Assembly (NCBI GenBank): GCA_035516795.1
Contig: DATIZX010000005.1
Location: 1 to 57,123, forward strand
Source: DATJBF01 sp035516795
Lineage (GTDB): Bacteria > Verrucomicrobiota > Verrucomicrobiia > Palsa-1439
Length of the DNA: 57,123 nucleotides
Direction of reading: 5' to 3'
The first letter of the stretch is position 1. Each line of letters opens with the position of its first letter. Below the pieces are notes generated by a model, which worked only from the letters and a program-made list of their open reading frames with translations, was not told the DNA's origin and searched no databases. A program made the position numbers and the translations under genes. Below, one piece after another: positions 1 to 9,366 of the stretch.

Positions 1-1
1 C

Positions 2-571
2 AACGGGTTGTTTCTTCTCGGTGGCGGCACGCTCGTTGTGGACAAGTTGGTCGTCACGAACGGCTGTTATGGCGTATTCGACAACTTCAGTGGAACCGTC
101 ACCGTCGGGACGCTGGTTCTCGACCCGAACGGCGACGCGGATGGCGACGGCCTGCCGAATTGGTGGGAACAAGCGCACGGCCTCGATCCATTGTCTTCAA
201 TCGGCAACGACGGGCCCGATGGCGATCCGGATGGAGACGGCTACTCGAATTGGGAGGAATACGAGGCGGGGTCTGACCCGCAGAACCCGTTGTCCACGCC
301 TTTGCAGATCACGCCGCAGTCACTCCAAATCACATCCATTGCCGTGCAGGGTAACAACATCGTGCTCACCTGGACGGCGGCTGGCGGCTCCACCAACCAA
401 GTCCAGGTTTCACCGGGCGATGCTGGCGGCGTTTACTCGACCAATGGTTTCGTCAATCTCGGTCCTCAATTGATCATCAGCGGTAGCGGGAGCGTCGCCA
501 CCAACTACACCGACACCGGCGGCGCGACCAACAAACCCGCGCGCTACTACCGCGTGCGGCTGGTGCCCTAA
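2..571 (+). CDS. C-terminal part of a secreted beta-repeat surface protein (5' end outside window)
   Basis: The reading frame is open to the left edge, so 189 C-terminal residues are visible and the true start lies upstream. The visible part begins with the end of a Gly/Thr-rich beta-repeat region (GGGTLVVDKLVV). A calcium-type DxDGDG segment follows (DADGDGLPNWWEQAHGLDP and DPDGDGYSNWEEY), like thrombospondin type-3/dockerin-like loops. The protein ends in an ~80-residue beta-sandwich-like tail finishing ARYYRVRLVP. The same tail ends six other proteins in this window, so it is probably an export, sorting or anchoring domain; that role is inferred. It is the first of five tandem paralogues, and the next gene starts 27 bp downstream. 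Confidence 0.85.
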   Translation, partial: NGLFLLGGGTLVVDKLVVTNGCYGVFDNFSGTVTVGTLVLDPNGDADGDGLPNWWEQAHGLDPLSSIGNDGPDGDPDGDGYSNWEEYEAGSDPQNPLSTPLQITPQSLQITSIAVQGNNIVLTWTAAGGSTNQVQVSPGDAGGVYSTNGFVNLGPQLIISGSGSVATNYTDTGGATNKPARYYRVRLVP

Positions 572-598
572 AACTGACAATGAAAACCGGGTGAATGA

Positions 599-2410
599 AT
601 GAAAACGAAACTATTTGCATGGATGTCGTGGATCGTCTTTTTGGCGTCGGCCGGGGGAGAGTGGTGCCTCAATGCTGATCTCCCGTTGAAGCCGGCGTTC
701 TGGCTGCTTGTGGCCGTCGCGGCACTCACCGTGCCCTCGGCGCGAGGCGCGTTGACTACCAACGTCTGGAAGAACATCACCGGCGGCAAGTGGGAGACGA
801 GCAGCAACTGGTCGAATGGCACGCCGTCCATTGCCAACGCGGACGTCGGGATTACAAACGCGTTTGGACCGTTGATCTTCTCCAAAGCGATCACCATCGA
901 TGCCACAACCGCCAGCGGTTCTCCCGGCTCGATGACCATCAGCAACCTGAACATCTCCGCGCCAGTGGTCCCGAATGGTCTGCATCAGGAGCAGGGCGTG
1001 AACGAGTTGCTCATCCAGAATACCGCATCGACTCCGTTCACGATCGTCAATCAACTGGTTTTGACGACCGGCAGCGTCATGTCGGTCACCAATTCCAAGG
1101 TGCTTATCAACGGCCCCATGTCGGATGATGGATACTTGGAGGTCGATAAAAACGCGACTCTTATAACAACTAACGGGGACTTCAGTGGTTTTGGCGACAA
1201 TCTGATCGGCGTCAATCAATCGGCGCAAATGGTGGTAACCGGCGGCACCTGGGTAACGCGGGGTTTATTCGTCGGCAACTACTCCGGCAGCACGGGCCTC
1301 TTGAAATTGGTCGACGGTTCCATCTCCGTCGGCAGCGGCGCCCCATGGTCAGAGGTCGGAAGCGATTACGGTGCCTCTGGTACAATCGCCATGAGCGGAG
1401 GAACGTTGTCCATGGGTTGCCCGTTCTATGTTGGCCCTTCCGCCGGTGCGGTGCTCGTTTCGGGCGGTTCTTGGACACAGCCAATCGCGGACCTGAACAT
1501 CTATGGAAGCGGGCAAATGATAATCTCGGGAGGTTCAGTGGGGGCCGATGCAGTCTATATATTCGAAAATGGGCAAATGGTGATCTCGGCAGGTTCAATG
1601 AAGGCTGACGCATTAAATATATTCGACCAGATACTCAATGCCGGCACTCTAACGATTTCCGGTGGCACCTGCGACCCGTACTCCCTCACTATTGGGGGAA
1701 CCAACTCACATCCCGGGACTGTTTGGTTAACGGGCGGTCAACTGGGCGGGCTCGCAAACGAGACATTCATCGGGGGACAAGATGAAACTCCGTCATCGGG
1801 TCAGATGATTGTGTCCAATGGTGTATGGGTCAGCACTTGGGTCTATGTTGGCTCCGACCTCTGGCTTGACCCCGAGCTCGACGGGACGCTAACCATCGCC
1901 GGAGGTGTGAGCAGGATTTCCTCGACTTTGACCTTGGGCAATTACGACTGTTCCAGCATCGGGCTCGTAAATATTACCGGCGGCAGCTTGTACGTGACGA
2001 ATGCTACCGGAACCGCCGTGCTCGATATCGAGAACGGTACGTTCAATCTGAGCGGCGGTACCGTTGTTATGGACAAGATGATTCTCACCAATCCGTGCGC
2101 TAATTTCGTCCACACCGGCGGCACGCTCGTTGTCGGTGGGGTGACGAACACCCCCGGACTTTTCCAAATCACCTCCCTTGCCGCACAGGGCAACAACATG
2201 GTGCTCACCTGGACGACGGCTGGCGGCTCCACCAACCAGGTCCAGGTTTCACCGGGCGATGCTGGCGGCGCTTACTCGACCAATGGTTTCGTCAATCTCG
2301 GTCCGCAATTGATCGTCAGCGGTAGCGGGAACGTCTCCACCAACTACACCGACACTAACGGCGCGACCAATAAACCCGCGCGCTATTACCGCGTGCGGGT
2401 TGTCCCGTAG
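599..2410 (+). CDS. Secreted beta-repeat (T5SS/PEP-CTERM-type repeat) surface protein
   Basis: This 603-residue protein has an unusual leader of about 50 residues. It carries two hydrophobic stretches separated by a GEWC motif and ends near SARG before the mature ALTTNxW start. An N-terminal motif (GGKWE..NWSNGTPS) is shared with the next two genes. Tandem beta repeats of the type LxVSGGS..ADxVYIxExGQMxIS follow, and then the YYRVRVVP tail. Unlike its paralogues it lacks the DxDGDG module before the tail. The ATG at 599 was chosen because the signal-like leader starts there. No enzymatic motif is visible; a structural or adhesin-like role is inferred from the repeat type. It is likely cotranscribed with its tandem neighbours. 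Confidence 0.85.
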   Translation: MKTKLFAWMSWIVFLASAGGEWCLNADLPLKPAFWLLVAVAALTVPSARGALTTNVWKNITGGKWETSSNWSNGTPSIANADVGITNAFGPLIFSKAITIDATTASGSPGSMTISNLNISAPVVPNGLHQEQGVNELLIQNTASTPFTIVNQLVLTTGSVMSVTNSKVLINGPMSDDGYLEVDKNATLITTNGDFSGFGDNLIGVNQSAQMVVTGGTWVTRGLFVGNYSGSTGLLKLVDGSISVGSGAPWSEVGSDYGASGTIAMSGGTLSMGCPFYVGPSAGAVLVSGGSWTQPIADLNIYGSGQMIISGGSVGADAVYIFENGQMVISAGSMKADALNIFDQILNAGTLTISGGTCDPYSLTIGGTNSHPGTVWLTGGQLGGLANETFIGGQDETPSSGQMIVSNGVWVSTWVYVGSDLWLDPELDGTLTIAGGVSRISSTLTLGNYDCSSIGLVNITGGSLYVTNATGTAVLDIENGTFNLSGGTVVMDKMILTNPCANFVHTGGTLVVGGVTNTPGLFQITSLAAQGNNMVLTWTTAGGSTNQVQVSPGDAGGAYSTNGFVNLGPQLIVSGSGNVSTNYTDTNGATNKPARYYRVRVVP

Positions 2411-2455
2411 GGGCTGGTGCCGTGAAACTGATGCAGAAAAACGATAGGTGAACTA

Positions 2456-5017
2456 ATGAAAATGAAATTATTGGCGTGGACGTCGTGGATTGTCTGTTTG
2501 ATTTCGGCGATAGGAGAATGGTGCTTCGATCTTAATCTTCCCCTGACGCCCGCATTCTGGTTGCTCGTCACCATCGCGGCGTTCGCCGTGCCATTGGCGC
2601 GAGGTGCCCTCACCACGAATGAATGGACCAGCTCTTATGGCGACAAATGGGAGGCTGCGACGAATTGGGCATCGGGAACGCCGTCGTTCAACAACGCCGT
2701 TGTGGGGATTACGAATGGTTTCGCACCATTGGTTTTGACCAAATCGATCACGATCGATGGAACGACCGCCAGCATCGCACCCGGCTCGATGACCATCAGT
2801 AACCTGATCCTCTCGGCACCGAAGGTTACGCTTCCCCCATCACAGCGCCAAGGTCGCAATGAATTGCTGATCCAGAATGCTGCGTCGATATCGTTCGAAA
2901 TCCTCAATACCCTGACTCTCAGTAATGGCGGCGTGATCTCCGTCAGCAATTCCAATGTACGGGTGGATGGCGCGAGCGGCTTTGTCGTGCTGTACAATGA
3001 TGGCTCCATCAATCTCGACACCGGCACGCTCATCTGGAGTAACAAGATCGCGGAGTTGGGGGTGAACGGGCAGGGCACATTGACCATCTCCAATGGAATG
3101 GTTCTCTCGGGTGCGTCGGAAATTGGCGAGAATCCGGGCGCGAGCGGAACCATCAACATGGCTGGCGGCACCAACGTGTCCGACGGTTACATGTTTGTCG
3201 GCTATGCCGGTGGCTCGACCGGGGCCGTGTGGCAAACGGGTGGACGCACGGTTGTCACCAACGCGCTGACGCGGATCGGGAATGATGGCATCGGGCAGTT
3301 CACGCTCTCCAACGGTACGTGGTTGGCCCGGGATGTGATTGTCGGGTTCACGGCCGGCGCGCAAGGTACGTTGACGGTAGCCGGCGGCACCGCGGCGATG
3401 GTCGGGCCGTTCAACATCGCGGGTGGACCCTCGAGTTCTGGGTACGGCACGGGAACAGTGCTGGTAACAGGCGGGGAGTTCGTCATCACGAACGCGCCGG
3501 CGGCCGTCGGTCCCGGGAGCGGAGACTTCATTTTGGACGGCAGCCTCGTGCTGACCAATGGCGGCACGCTTCTCGCCACGAATAGTTTCACATTCGTCGG
3601 CTACCACGGTTCGGGGATCTTGAGCAATCAGGGCGGCGTGGCGACGTTTAGGGATTTCGACGTCGGCAGCCTGCCCGGTTCCCGCGGCACCCTATCAGTG
3701 AATGCCGGCACAACGGCGCTGAGCGGTCCGCTCACGGTCGGTGGTGCAGGAAGTACTGGAATCGTCCAGATCACCGGTGGTCAGTTGGTGGTCACGAATG
3801 ATCCGACGAGCGTCGGTTCCGGCAGCGGATTGATCATCGACGGGAGTGCCACCGTCTCAAATGGCAGCAGTATCACGGTCAGCAGCGTCACCACCATTGT
3901 CGGCAACGCGGGTAGCGGCAGCCTCACCGTGTTCGGCGGCTCGATGTTTGTGGGCAATCTCTCTGTGGGCAATTTGGCCGGATCGAGCGGCACCATCTGG
4001 ATTACCGGTGGACTGCTTAGTATCAGTCCGGCTTTCATTTCGTACCTGGGGATCGACGGTTCGGGTCAGATAATACTCAGCAACGGAACACTCCGGGCCG
4101 GGGATCTGACCGTCGGTCTTGGCGGAGCGGGGACAGTGACGGTTGCGGGCGGCTCGCTGGAAGGCCCGGCGGCGCTCACGTTGGGGGACGGATTTGCCGT
4201 GACGGGCACGCTCTGGGTCACCGGCGGCACCGTTGCGTTAACGAACGAGAGTTTCAACAACGAAATTGGAGAAAGTGGCGGGCAGGGCTTTATGACCGTC
4301 TCAAACGGTCTGGTGTGGGCCAGGCAGTTGGACATCGGCACTTCCGGCGAGGGCACGTTGACGATGGCCGGTGGAACGAACACAGTTTACTCCAGTGTGA
4401 TTCTCGGGGCTTCCTCCTGCGGCGCCTCCGGTACCGTCGTTGTTTCCGGCGGACGACTGGACGTCACCAACGACGCCGGCAACGCCATGCTCGAAGTGCG
4501 TAGCGGCTCGCTGATCCTCAACTCCGGCACGCTGAACGTGGATGAGCTAATCATCACCAACGCTTGCAGCCACTTCATTCGCAGCGGCGGCACCCTGATT
4601 TACGGCACGGTCCTGCTCGACCCCAACGGCGACGTAGATGGCGACGGCATTCCAAACGGCTACGAGCAAAGCCACGGCCTCGATCCGTTCAATCCAACGG
4701 ATGCGTCACAGGACAACGATGGCGACGGCCAGAGCAACCTGCAGGAGTATTTGGCTGGCACCGATCCCAATGACAGCGCCTCGGCGTTTCGCATCACGTC
4801 AATCAGCCGCACGAATGATGACCTGCTCGTCACCTGGATGACCGGCGTCGGAAAAACCAACGCGCTGCAAGCGACGACCATCGGCAGCTACGCAACCAAC
4901 GGTTTCGCTGACATCTTCGTCGTCACGAACACCACCGGAACGGTCACCAACTACACTGATCTCGGCGGCGCCACGAACCAACCAGCAAGATTCTATCGCG
5001 TGCGGTTGGTGCCGTAG
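2456..5017 (+). CDS. Secreted beta-repeat surface protein, largest of the tandem array
   Basis: This 853-residue paralogue of the preceding gene has the same two-segment leader (MKMKLLAW...GEWC...FWLLV) and the same N-terminal block (ALTTNEW, DKWEAATNWASGTPS, PGSMTISNL). The centre is a long run of imperfect repeats with the cores GTLTVAGG, GTVLVTGGE and FTLSNGT, typical of T5SS/PEP-CTERM-associated repeats. A DVDGDGIPNGYEQSHGLDP module, a second DNDGDGQSNLQEYLAGTDP loop and the tail ending ARFYRVRLVP follow. It is probably exported and displayed on the cell surface. Extra copies of the internal repeat explain its length. It is separated from the previous gene by 45 bp. Confidence 0.87.
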   Translation: MKMKLLAWTSWIVCLISAIGEWCFDLNLPLTPAFWLLVTIAAFAVPLARGALTTNEWTSSYGDKWEAATNWASGTPSFNNAVVGITNGFAPLVLTKSITIDGTTASIAPGSMTISNLILSAPKVTLPPSQRQGRNELLIQNAASISFEILNTLTLSNGGVISVSNSNVRVDGASGFVVLYNDGSINLDTGTLIWSNKIAELGVNGQGTLTISNGMVLSGASEIGENPGASGTINMAGGTNVSDGYMFVGYAGGSTGAVWQTGGRTVVTNALTRIGNDGIGQFTLSNGTWLARDVIVGFTAGAQGTLTVAGGTAAMVGPFNIAGGPSSSGYGTGTVLVTGGEFVITNAPAAVGPGSGDFILDGSLVLTNGGTLLATNSFTFVGYHGSGILSNQGGVATFRDFDVGSLPGSRGTLSVNAGTTALSGPLTVGGAGSTGIVQITGGQLVVTNDPTSVGSGSGLIIDGSATVSNGSSITVSSVTTIVGNAGSGSLTVFGGSMFVGNLSVGNLAGSSGTIWITGGLLSISPAFISYLGIDGSGQIILSNGTLRAGDLTVGLGGAGTVTVAGGSLEGPAALTLGDGFAVTGTLWVTGGTVALTNESFNNEIGESGGQGFMTVSNGLVWARQLDIGTSGEGTLTMAGGTNTVYSSVILGASSCGASGTVVVSGGRLDVTNDAGNAMLEVRSGSLILNSGTLNVDELIITNACSHFIRSGGTLIYGTVLLDPNGDVDGDGIPNGYEQSHGLDPFNPTDASQDNDGDGQSNLQEYLAGTDPNDSASAFRITSISRTNDDLLVTWMTGVGKTNALQATTIGSYATNGFADIFVVTNTTGTVTNYTDLGGATNQPARFYRVRLVP

Positions 5018-5063
5018 AAAGGAAATCACGCAAACGAATGGGTTTACCATCGGTATCATCGGC

Positions 5064-7070
5064 TTGCTACTGTTCGGAAATTGCGTCGCATCCCGTGCTG
5101 CATTAACGACAAATTCGTGGAACGTCACAGTCGGCGGAAAGTGGGAAACGAATGCAGATTGGTCGGTGGGGACGCCGTCGACTAGTCATACTGCTGACAC
5201 GATCACGAACGGATTCCCGGCTTTCAACGGAGTTAAAGCTGTCACGATTGATCCAACGACGGCAGCAAGCGCTCCCGGTTCCATGACCATCAGCAATCTC
5301 ATCATTTCCGCACCTGTGGTCCATGAAGGAATGATCACCTTTCAGGGCCTGAATGAATTGCTGGTTGAGAATACGGGATCGGCAACGTTCAACATCCTCA
5401 ACACCGTGCTGTTGAGTACGGGCAGCGTCATGACGGTTTCCAATTCTCCGGTGATCGTACGCTCACAACTTAGCGATAACGGATATATGGAACTGGACAA
5501 TGGCGCTGTGCTGACGACTACCAGCCCGTGTGTTTCGTACGTGGGATATGATCGCGTTGCACAGTTCGCCGTGACGGGCGGTGTTTGGCAAACCGGCAAC
5601 TCTTACGTCGGCTATAATTACGGTAGCACCGGTTTGTTGGAAGTCAGCAGCGGCACGGTCACGTTCCAAGATAACACGGACCTGTACATCGGATACAACT
5701 CAGGGGCATCCGGCCAACTAACGATGAGTGGAGGCACCTTGCAGGCGACCAATTCGGATATCTTCATCGGCTATTTTTCCGGGTCCAGCGGTTCCATCAC
5801 GCTGAGCGGCGGTCAACTGCTGGTGCCGGACAATGCGCTGGAGATCGGTTACGAGGGAGCCGGGCAAGTGACGGTTGAAGGGGGTTACCTGTCGGCAGGC
5901 TATACGTCCCTTGGATTCCAAGGATCCGATGCAGCAACGCTGACCATTTCTGGCGGCACCGCCGACCTAGGGCTCTTGGACATCGCGGCCGGCAACTACA
6001 GCGCGGGCTCGGTCTGGCTCACAGGCGGTCAACTCCTCGTGTCCAATTATGACACTTCCACGATCGTCGGCGACGCCGATTTCACCTCGGGCCAAATGAT
6101 CGTTTCTAACGGCTATTGGCTGACGGCTGCCGTGCAAATCGGCAACACCGCCTACGCCAACGGCACGCTGACGATTGCCGGCGGCACGAACATTATCTTC
6201 GCGCCGCAAAATGGCTCGGGAACACCTTTCATGCATGTGGGACGGGAAGGCGGCTTTGGCCATCTCTGGATCACGGGCGGTCTGCTGCTGTGTACCAACG
6301 GAACCACTATCGTCGGCGATCAGGGAGGTTACGGTCAGATCGTCGTTTCCAATGGGGATTACATCAGCAAGTTCATCTTCCTCGGCGATTCCGGGGCGTC
6401 CAACTGCCTGATGAATCTGTATGGAGGCACCACAACGATTTACTCGAACCTCAACATCGGCCGGTTTGATTGCCAGGCAGCGGGTATTGTGACCGTCGCG
6501 GGCGGCACGCTTTATGTGACCAATGCCCAGCACAACGCCGCACTCGATATCGAGACTGGGACCTTTGCGCTGAACTCCGACATTGTCGTCGCAGACACGA
6601 TTGTCATGACCAACTCCTGCGGTACGTTCATCCATACCGGCGGGACATTCGTTTATGGTTCCGCCATCCTGACGCCAGACGCCGATGCAGATGGCGATGG
6701 GATTCCCAATGGCTATGAGCAGGCCCACGGCCTCGACCCGCTCGATCCCACCGATGCCGCGAAGGACAACGATGGCGACGGGCAGAACAATCTCCAGGAA
6801 TATCTGGCCGGCACGGACCCCAACGATAGCACTTCGGCATTCCGGATCACCAATCTCCTTGTCACCAATCAGGATGTCCTGGTCACTTGGATGACGGGCG
6901 TTGGCAAGACCAACGCACTGCAAGCGGCGACCTCTGGTAGTTACGCGACCAACGGTTTCGCCGACATCTTCACCGTCACCAACACAACCGGTATCGTCAC
7001 CAACTACCTCGACGTGGGCGGCGCCACAAACGAACCAGCCCGCTTCTACCGCGTGCGGCTCATTCCATAA
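5064..7070 (+). CDS. Secreted beta-repeat surface protein with an unclear or disrupted start
   Basis: The protein has the paralogue N-terminal block (ALTTNSW, GGKWETNADWSVGTPS), beta repeats, the DADGDGIPNGYEQAHGLDP module and the ARFYRVRLIP tail. From the TTG at 5064 it has 668 residues, but that start leaves only 12 residues before the mature sequence. The frame stays open upstream and encodes a better signal peptide (GFTIGIIGLLLFGNCVASRA). The only nearby ATG (5038), downstream of an AAAGGAAA stretch, is in another frame and hits a stop after about 23 codons. Either a small indel sits between 5038 and 5064, or a non-standard start codon is used. The rest of the gene is intact. Confidence 0.8.
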   Translation: MLLFGNCVASRAALTTNSWNVTVGGKWETNADWSVGTPSTSHTADTITNGFPAFNGVKAVTIDPTTAASAPGSMTISNLIISAPVVHEGMITFQGLNELLVENTGSATFNILNTVLLSTGSVMTVSNSPVIVRSQLSDNGYMELDNGAVLTTTSPCVSYVGYDRVAQFAVTGGVWQTGNSYVGYNYGSTGLLEVSSGTVTFQDNTDLYIGYNSGASGQLTMSGGTLQATNSDIFIGYFSGSSGSITLSGGQLLVPDNALEIGYEGAGQVTVEGGYLSAGYTSLGFQGSDAATLTISGGTADLGLLDIAAGNYSAGSVWLTGGQLLVSNYDTSTIVGDADFTSGQMIVSNGYWLTAAVQIGNTAYANGTLTIAGGTNIIFAPQNGSGTPFMHVGREGGFGHLWITGGLLLCTNGTTIVGDQGGYGQIVVSNGDYISKFIFLGDSGASNCLMNLYGGTTTIYSNLNIGRFDCQAAGIVTVAGGTLYVTNAQHNAALDIETGTFALNSDIVVADTIVMTNSCGTFIHTGGTFVYGSAILTPDADADGDGIPNGYEQAHGLDPLDPTDAAKDNDGDGQNNLQEYLAGTDPNDSTSAFRITNLLVTNQDVLVTWMTGVGKTNALQAATSGSYATNGFADIFTVTNTTGIVTNYLDVGGATNEPARFYRVRLIP

Positions 7071-7160
7071 TTGGCTATCACGAACACGACATCGCGGCAT
7101 CGAGAGTTGCGAGTGCTGACCCCGTCTCCACCGGGTGCGGCTGGCGCCGCAAGGAGACCA

Positions 7161-9224
7161 ATGAATGCGAGACAACGAACCTTCCTGGCAGGGGCAACAC
7201 TGGCGCTGGTCATGTTCGCGATTCCGCAGGCGTGGGCGCAATTCACGGCCAATAACCAAACCAACATCATCAGCGGCGTGACGAGCAACTGGGTTGGCAG
7301 CTACATCGTCGGCTCGAACACTTTCGCCGATGCGCTCCTCATTCAAGACGGCGGGGTACTGACAAATCTGTCTGGCTACATCGGCTACGAGATTGCCGCC
7401 GGCAGCAATGCCGTGGTTGTGAGCGGGATGAATTCCGTCTGGTACTGCATCGGCGATCTCTATCCGGGTTATAACGGCCCGGCCAATCGAATGATCGTCA
7501 CAAATGGCGGTGCCGTGTTCGACGACAACAGCGAGGTCGTAAGCGACCACAATACGATACTGGTCACCGATGCCGGCTCTGTCTGGAGCAACCGCTTTAG
7601 CTTGAACATGGGAGGCGTGGGTGGCTCGCTGACGATCACGAATGGGGGAGCGGTGTACAATGAGTATGGGACGGTTGGCACGTTCTACAGCAACAACGTG
7701 GCGGTGGTGACCGGGACCGGTTCGATTTGGAGCAGTACAACGAACCTCTATGTGGGAGATTTCGGCTCGAGCAATGTGCTGATCATCCGCGACGGTGGCA
7801 TTGTGTTCGATAGTCTTGCCTACATCGGCGCGAACACCGCCAGCAACAATGCGGTTATGGTGACCGGCACGGGATCCGTTTGGAGCAATCGTATCGCCTT
7901 GGAAGTCGGGTACGGTGGCACGAGCAACAAGTTGAAGATTCGCGACAACGGGCAGGTAGCCAGTAGCAATGGCTACATCGGCGCGAACAGCTCGGCGAGC
8001 AGCAACAATGTGGTATTGGTCACCGGCACAGGCGCTCTCTGGAGAGTTGGTCACTTGGAAATCGGTGCGGAGAGCGGGCACAACGCATTGACGATCACCA
8101 ACGGCGGTGCGGTATACGACAGCGAGTGTTATGTCGGCAAGGGTCTCAACGGTACAAACACCGTGCTGGTGACAGGCTCCGGCTCGGTCTGGAGCAATTC
8201 TTCCTACTTGTATATCGGTTACTTGGCCCCCAGTAACACGCTCACGATTGCCGACCACGCGACGGTGTGGAGTGCGATTGGGAACATCGGCCAACAAAGC
8301 GCGCACAATGCCGCATGGGTGACGGAGTCCGGCTCGGTTTGGAGCAACGGTTACATCTACGTCGGAGCTTTTGAAGGTTCCTGCAACAGTTTAATCATCA
8401 GCAACGGCGGCCAAGTCGTTGACTTCTCCGGTACCATCGGCTCTGGCAGTACCGCCTCCAACAATGTGGCCACGGTCACGGGAATCGGCTCGGCGTGGCG
8501 CACCAGCGGCGGTCTCTACGTGGGCGACTCCGGCAGCGGCAACCAACTGATTATCACCGACAGCGGCACCGTTGTCGCTAACGCCCTCTACGTCGGCTAC
8601 AAAACAAGTTCGAAGAATAACCTGATTGGCATTGCCGGCGGTGAGCTTTACGTGACGAATGCGGCGCACACTGCGGTGCTTGACGTTCGTTGTGGCCGGG
8701 TCACGATCGATGGCGGCTGGCTGGAAGCGGATGTCCTGATTGTCACCAACCCCTGCGGAACGTTCATTGAGAGCAGTCCCGGTACCGTCCACTTCGGCGA
8801 ATTGATCTACGACCCGAATTCCAGCGCGACCGGCGATGGGATTCCCAACTGGTGGAAGGTGCAATACGGTCTCGATTTGCTGTCGACCAACGGCATCAAC
8901 AACGCGAATGCCGACCCTGACGGCGACGGTAGAAGTAACCTGCAGGAATACCTCGCCGGTACGGACCCAACCAATAGCGCGTCGTTCTTCGGGATTACGG
9001 CAATCACGAACGAAGGCAACAACATTCGCATTACGTGGATGACCGGCTCCGGTAAGACCAACGCGTTGGAGCGTTCCGTCGGTGACGAAAACGGCAGTTA
9101 CTCAAACAATTTCGTTGACGTCTTCATCATTACTAATACGTCCAGTCCCTTCATCAGTTACCTCGATGTTGGCGGCGCGACGAATTTGCCGGCAAGATAT
9201 TACCGTGTGCGACTCATTCCATAA
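7161..9224 (+). CDS. Secreted T5SS/PEP-CTERM-type repeat protein
   Basis: The start is the ATG at 7161, preceded by AAGGAG at 7151-7156. It yields 687 residues with a classical signal peptide (MNARQRTFLAG..ALVMFAIPQAWA). The body is about eight repeats of roughly 50 residues with the core VTGTGSVWSN..LYVGDxGSSNxLIIxxGGxV, which matches the T5SS/PEP-CTERM-associated repeat known from autotransporters and PEP-CTERM proteins. The repeat differs from that of the three genes before it, and the GGKWE block is absent. It still ends with a DPDGDGRSNLQEYLAGTDP loop and the tail ARYYRVRLIP. A surface or adhesive role is inferred; no catalytic residues are visible. Confidence 0.87.
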   Translation: MNARQRTFLAGATLALVMFAIPQAWAQFTANNQTNIISGVTSNWVGSYIVGSNTFADALLIQDGGVLTNLSGYIGYEIAAGSNAVVVSGMNSVWYCIGDLYPGYNGPANRMIVTNGGAVFDDNSEVVSDHNTILVTDAGSVWSNRFSLNMGGVGGSLTITNGGAVYNEYGTVGTFYSNNVAVVTGTGSIWSSTTNLYVGDFGSSNVLIIRDGGIVFDSLAYIGANTASNNAVMVTGTGSVWSNRIALEVGYGGTSNKLKIRDNGQVASSNGYIGANSSASSNNVVLVTGTGALWRVGHLEIGAESGHNALTITNGGAVYDSECYVGKGLNGTNTVLVTGSGSVWSNSSYLYIGYLAPSNTLTIADHATVWSAIGNIGQQSAHNAAWVTESGSVWSNGYIYVGAFEGSCNSLIISNGGQVVDFSGTIGSGSTASNNVATVTGIGSAWRTSGGLYVGDSGSGNQLIITDSGTVVANALYVGYKTSSKNNLIGIAGGELYVTNAAHTAVLDVRCGRVTIDGGWLEADVLIVTNPCGTFIESSPGTVHFGELIYDPNSSATGDGIPNWWKVQYGLDLLSTNGINNANADPDGDGRSNLQEYLAGTDPTNSASFFGITAITNEGNNIRITWMTGSGKTNALERSVGDENGSYSNNFVDVFIITNTSSPFISYLDVGGATNLPARYYRVRLIP

Positions 9225-9366
9225 TTGGTTGGCACGAACGTAACATCGCGGCGTCTTGGGCTGTCGGGGCGGCGGTCGGCTCTGCCAAATGTGATTGGTG
9301 CCCTAAGTTGCTAGCCCGGACGGTTTGACATGGCGCAAAACTTGCGCTACGCGTGGTGTGAACCCC

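Noticed and set aside
5967..8306. Long minus-strand open frame opposite the surface-protein genes
   Set aside because: It is antisense to two well-supported repeat genes, its translation is Arg/Asp/Val-rich without family motifs, and it spans two genes; it is a composition shadow.
599..9224. CRISPR or DNA satellite array in the repeat-rich stretch
   Set aside because: The repetition is at protein level with variable codons and no constant DNA repeat/spacer units.
9325..9353. TTGACA followed 17 bp later by TACGCG as a promoter for the GH28 gene
   Set aside because: The -35 hexamer is perfect but the -10 is GC-rich and unlike the consensus; it is too weak to call.
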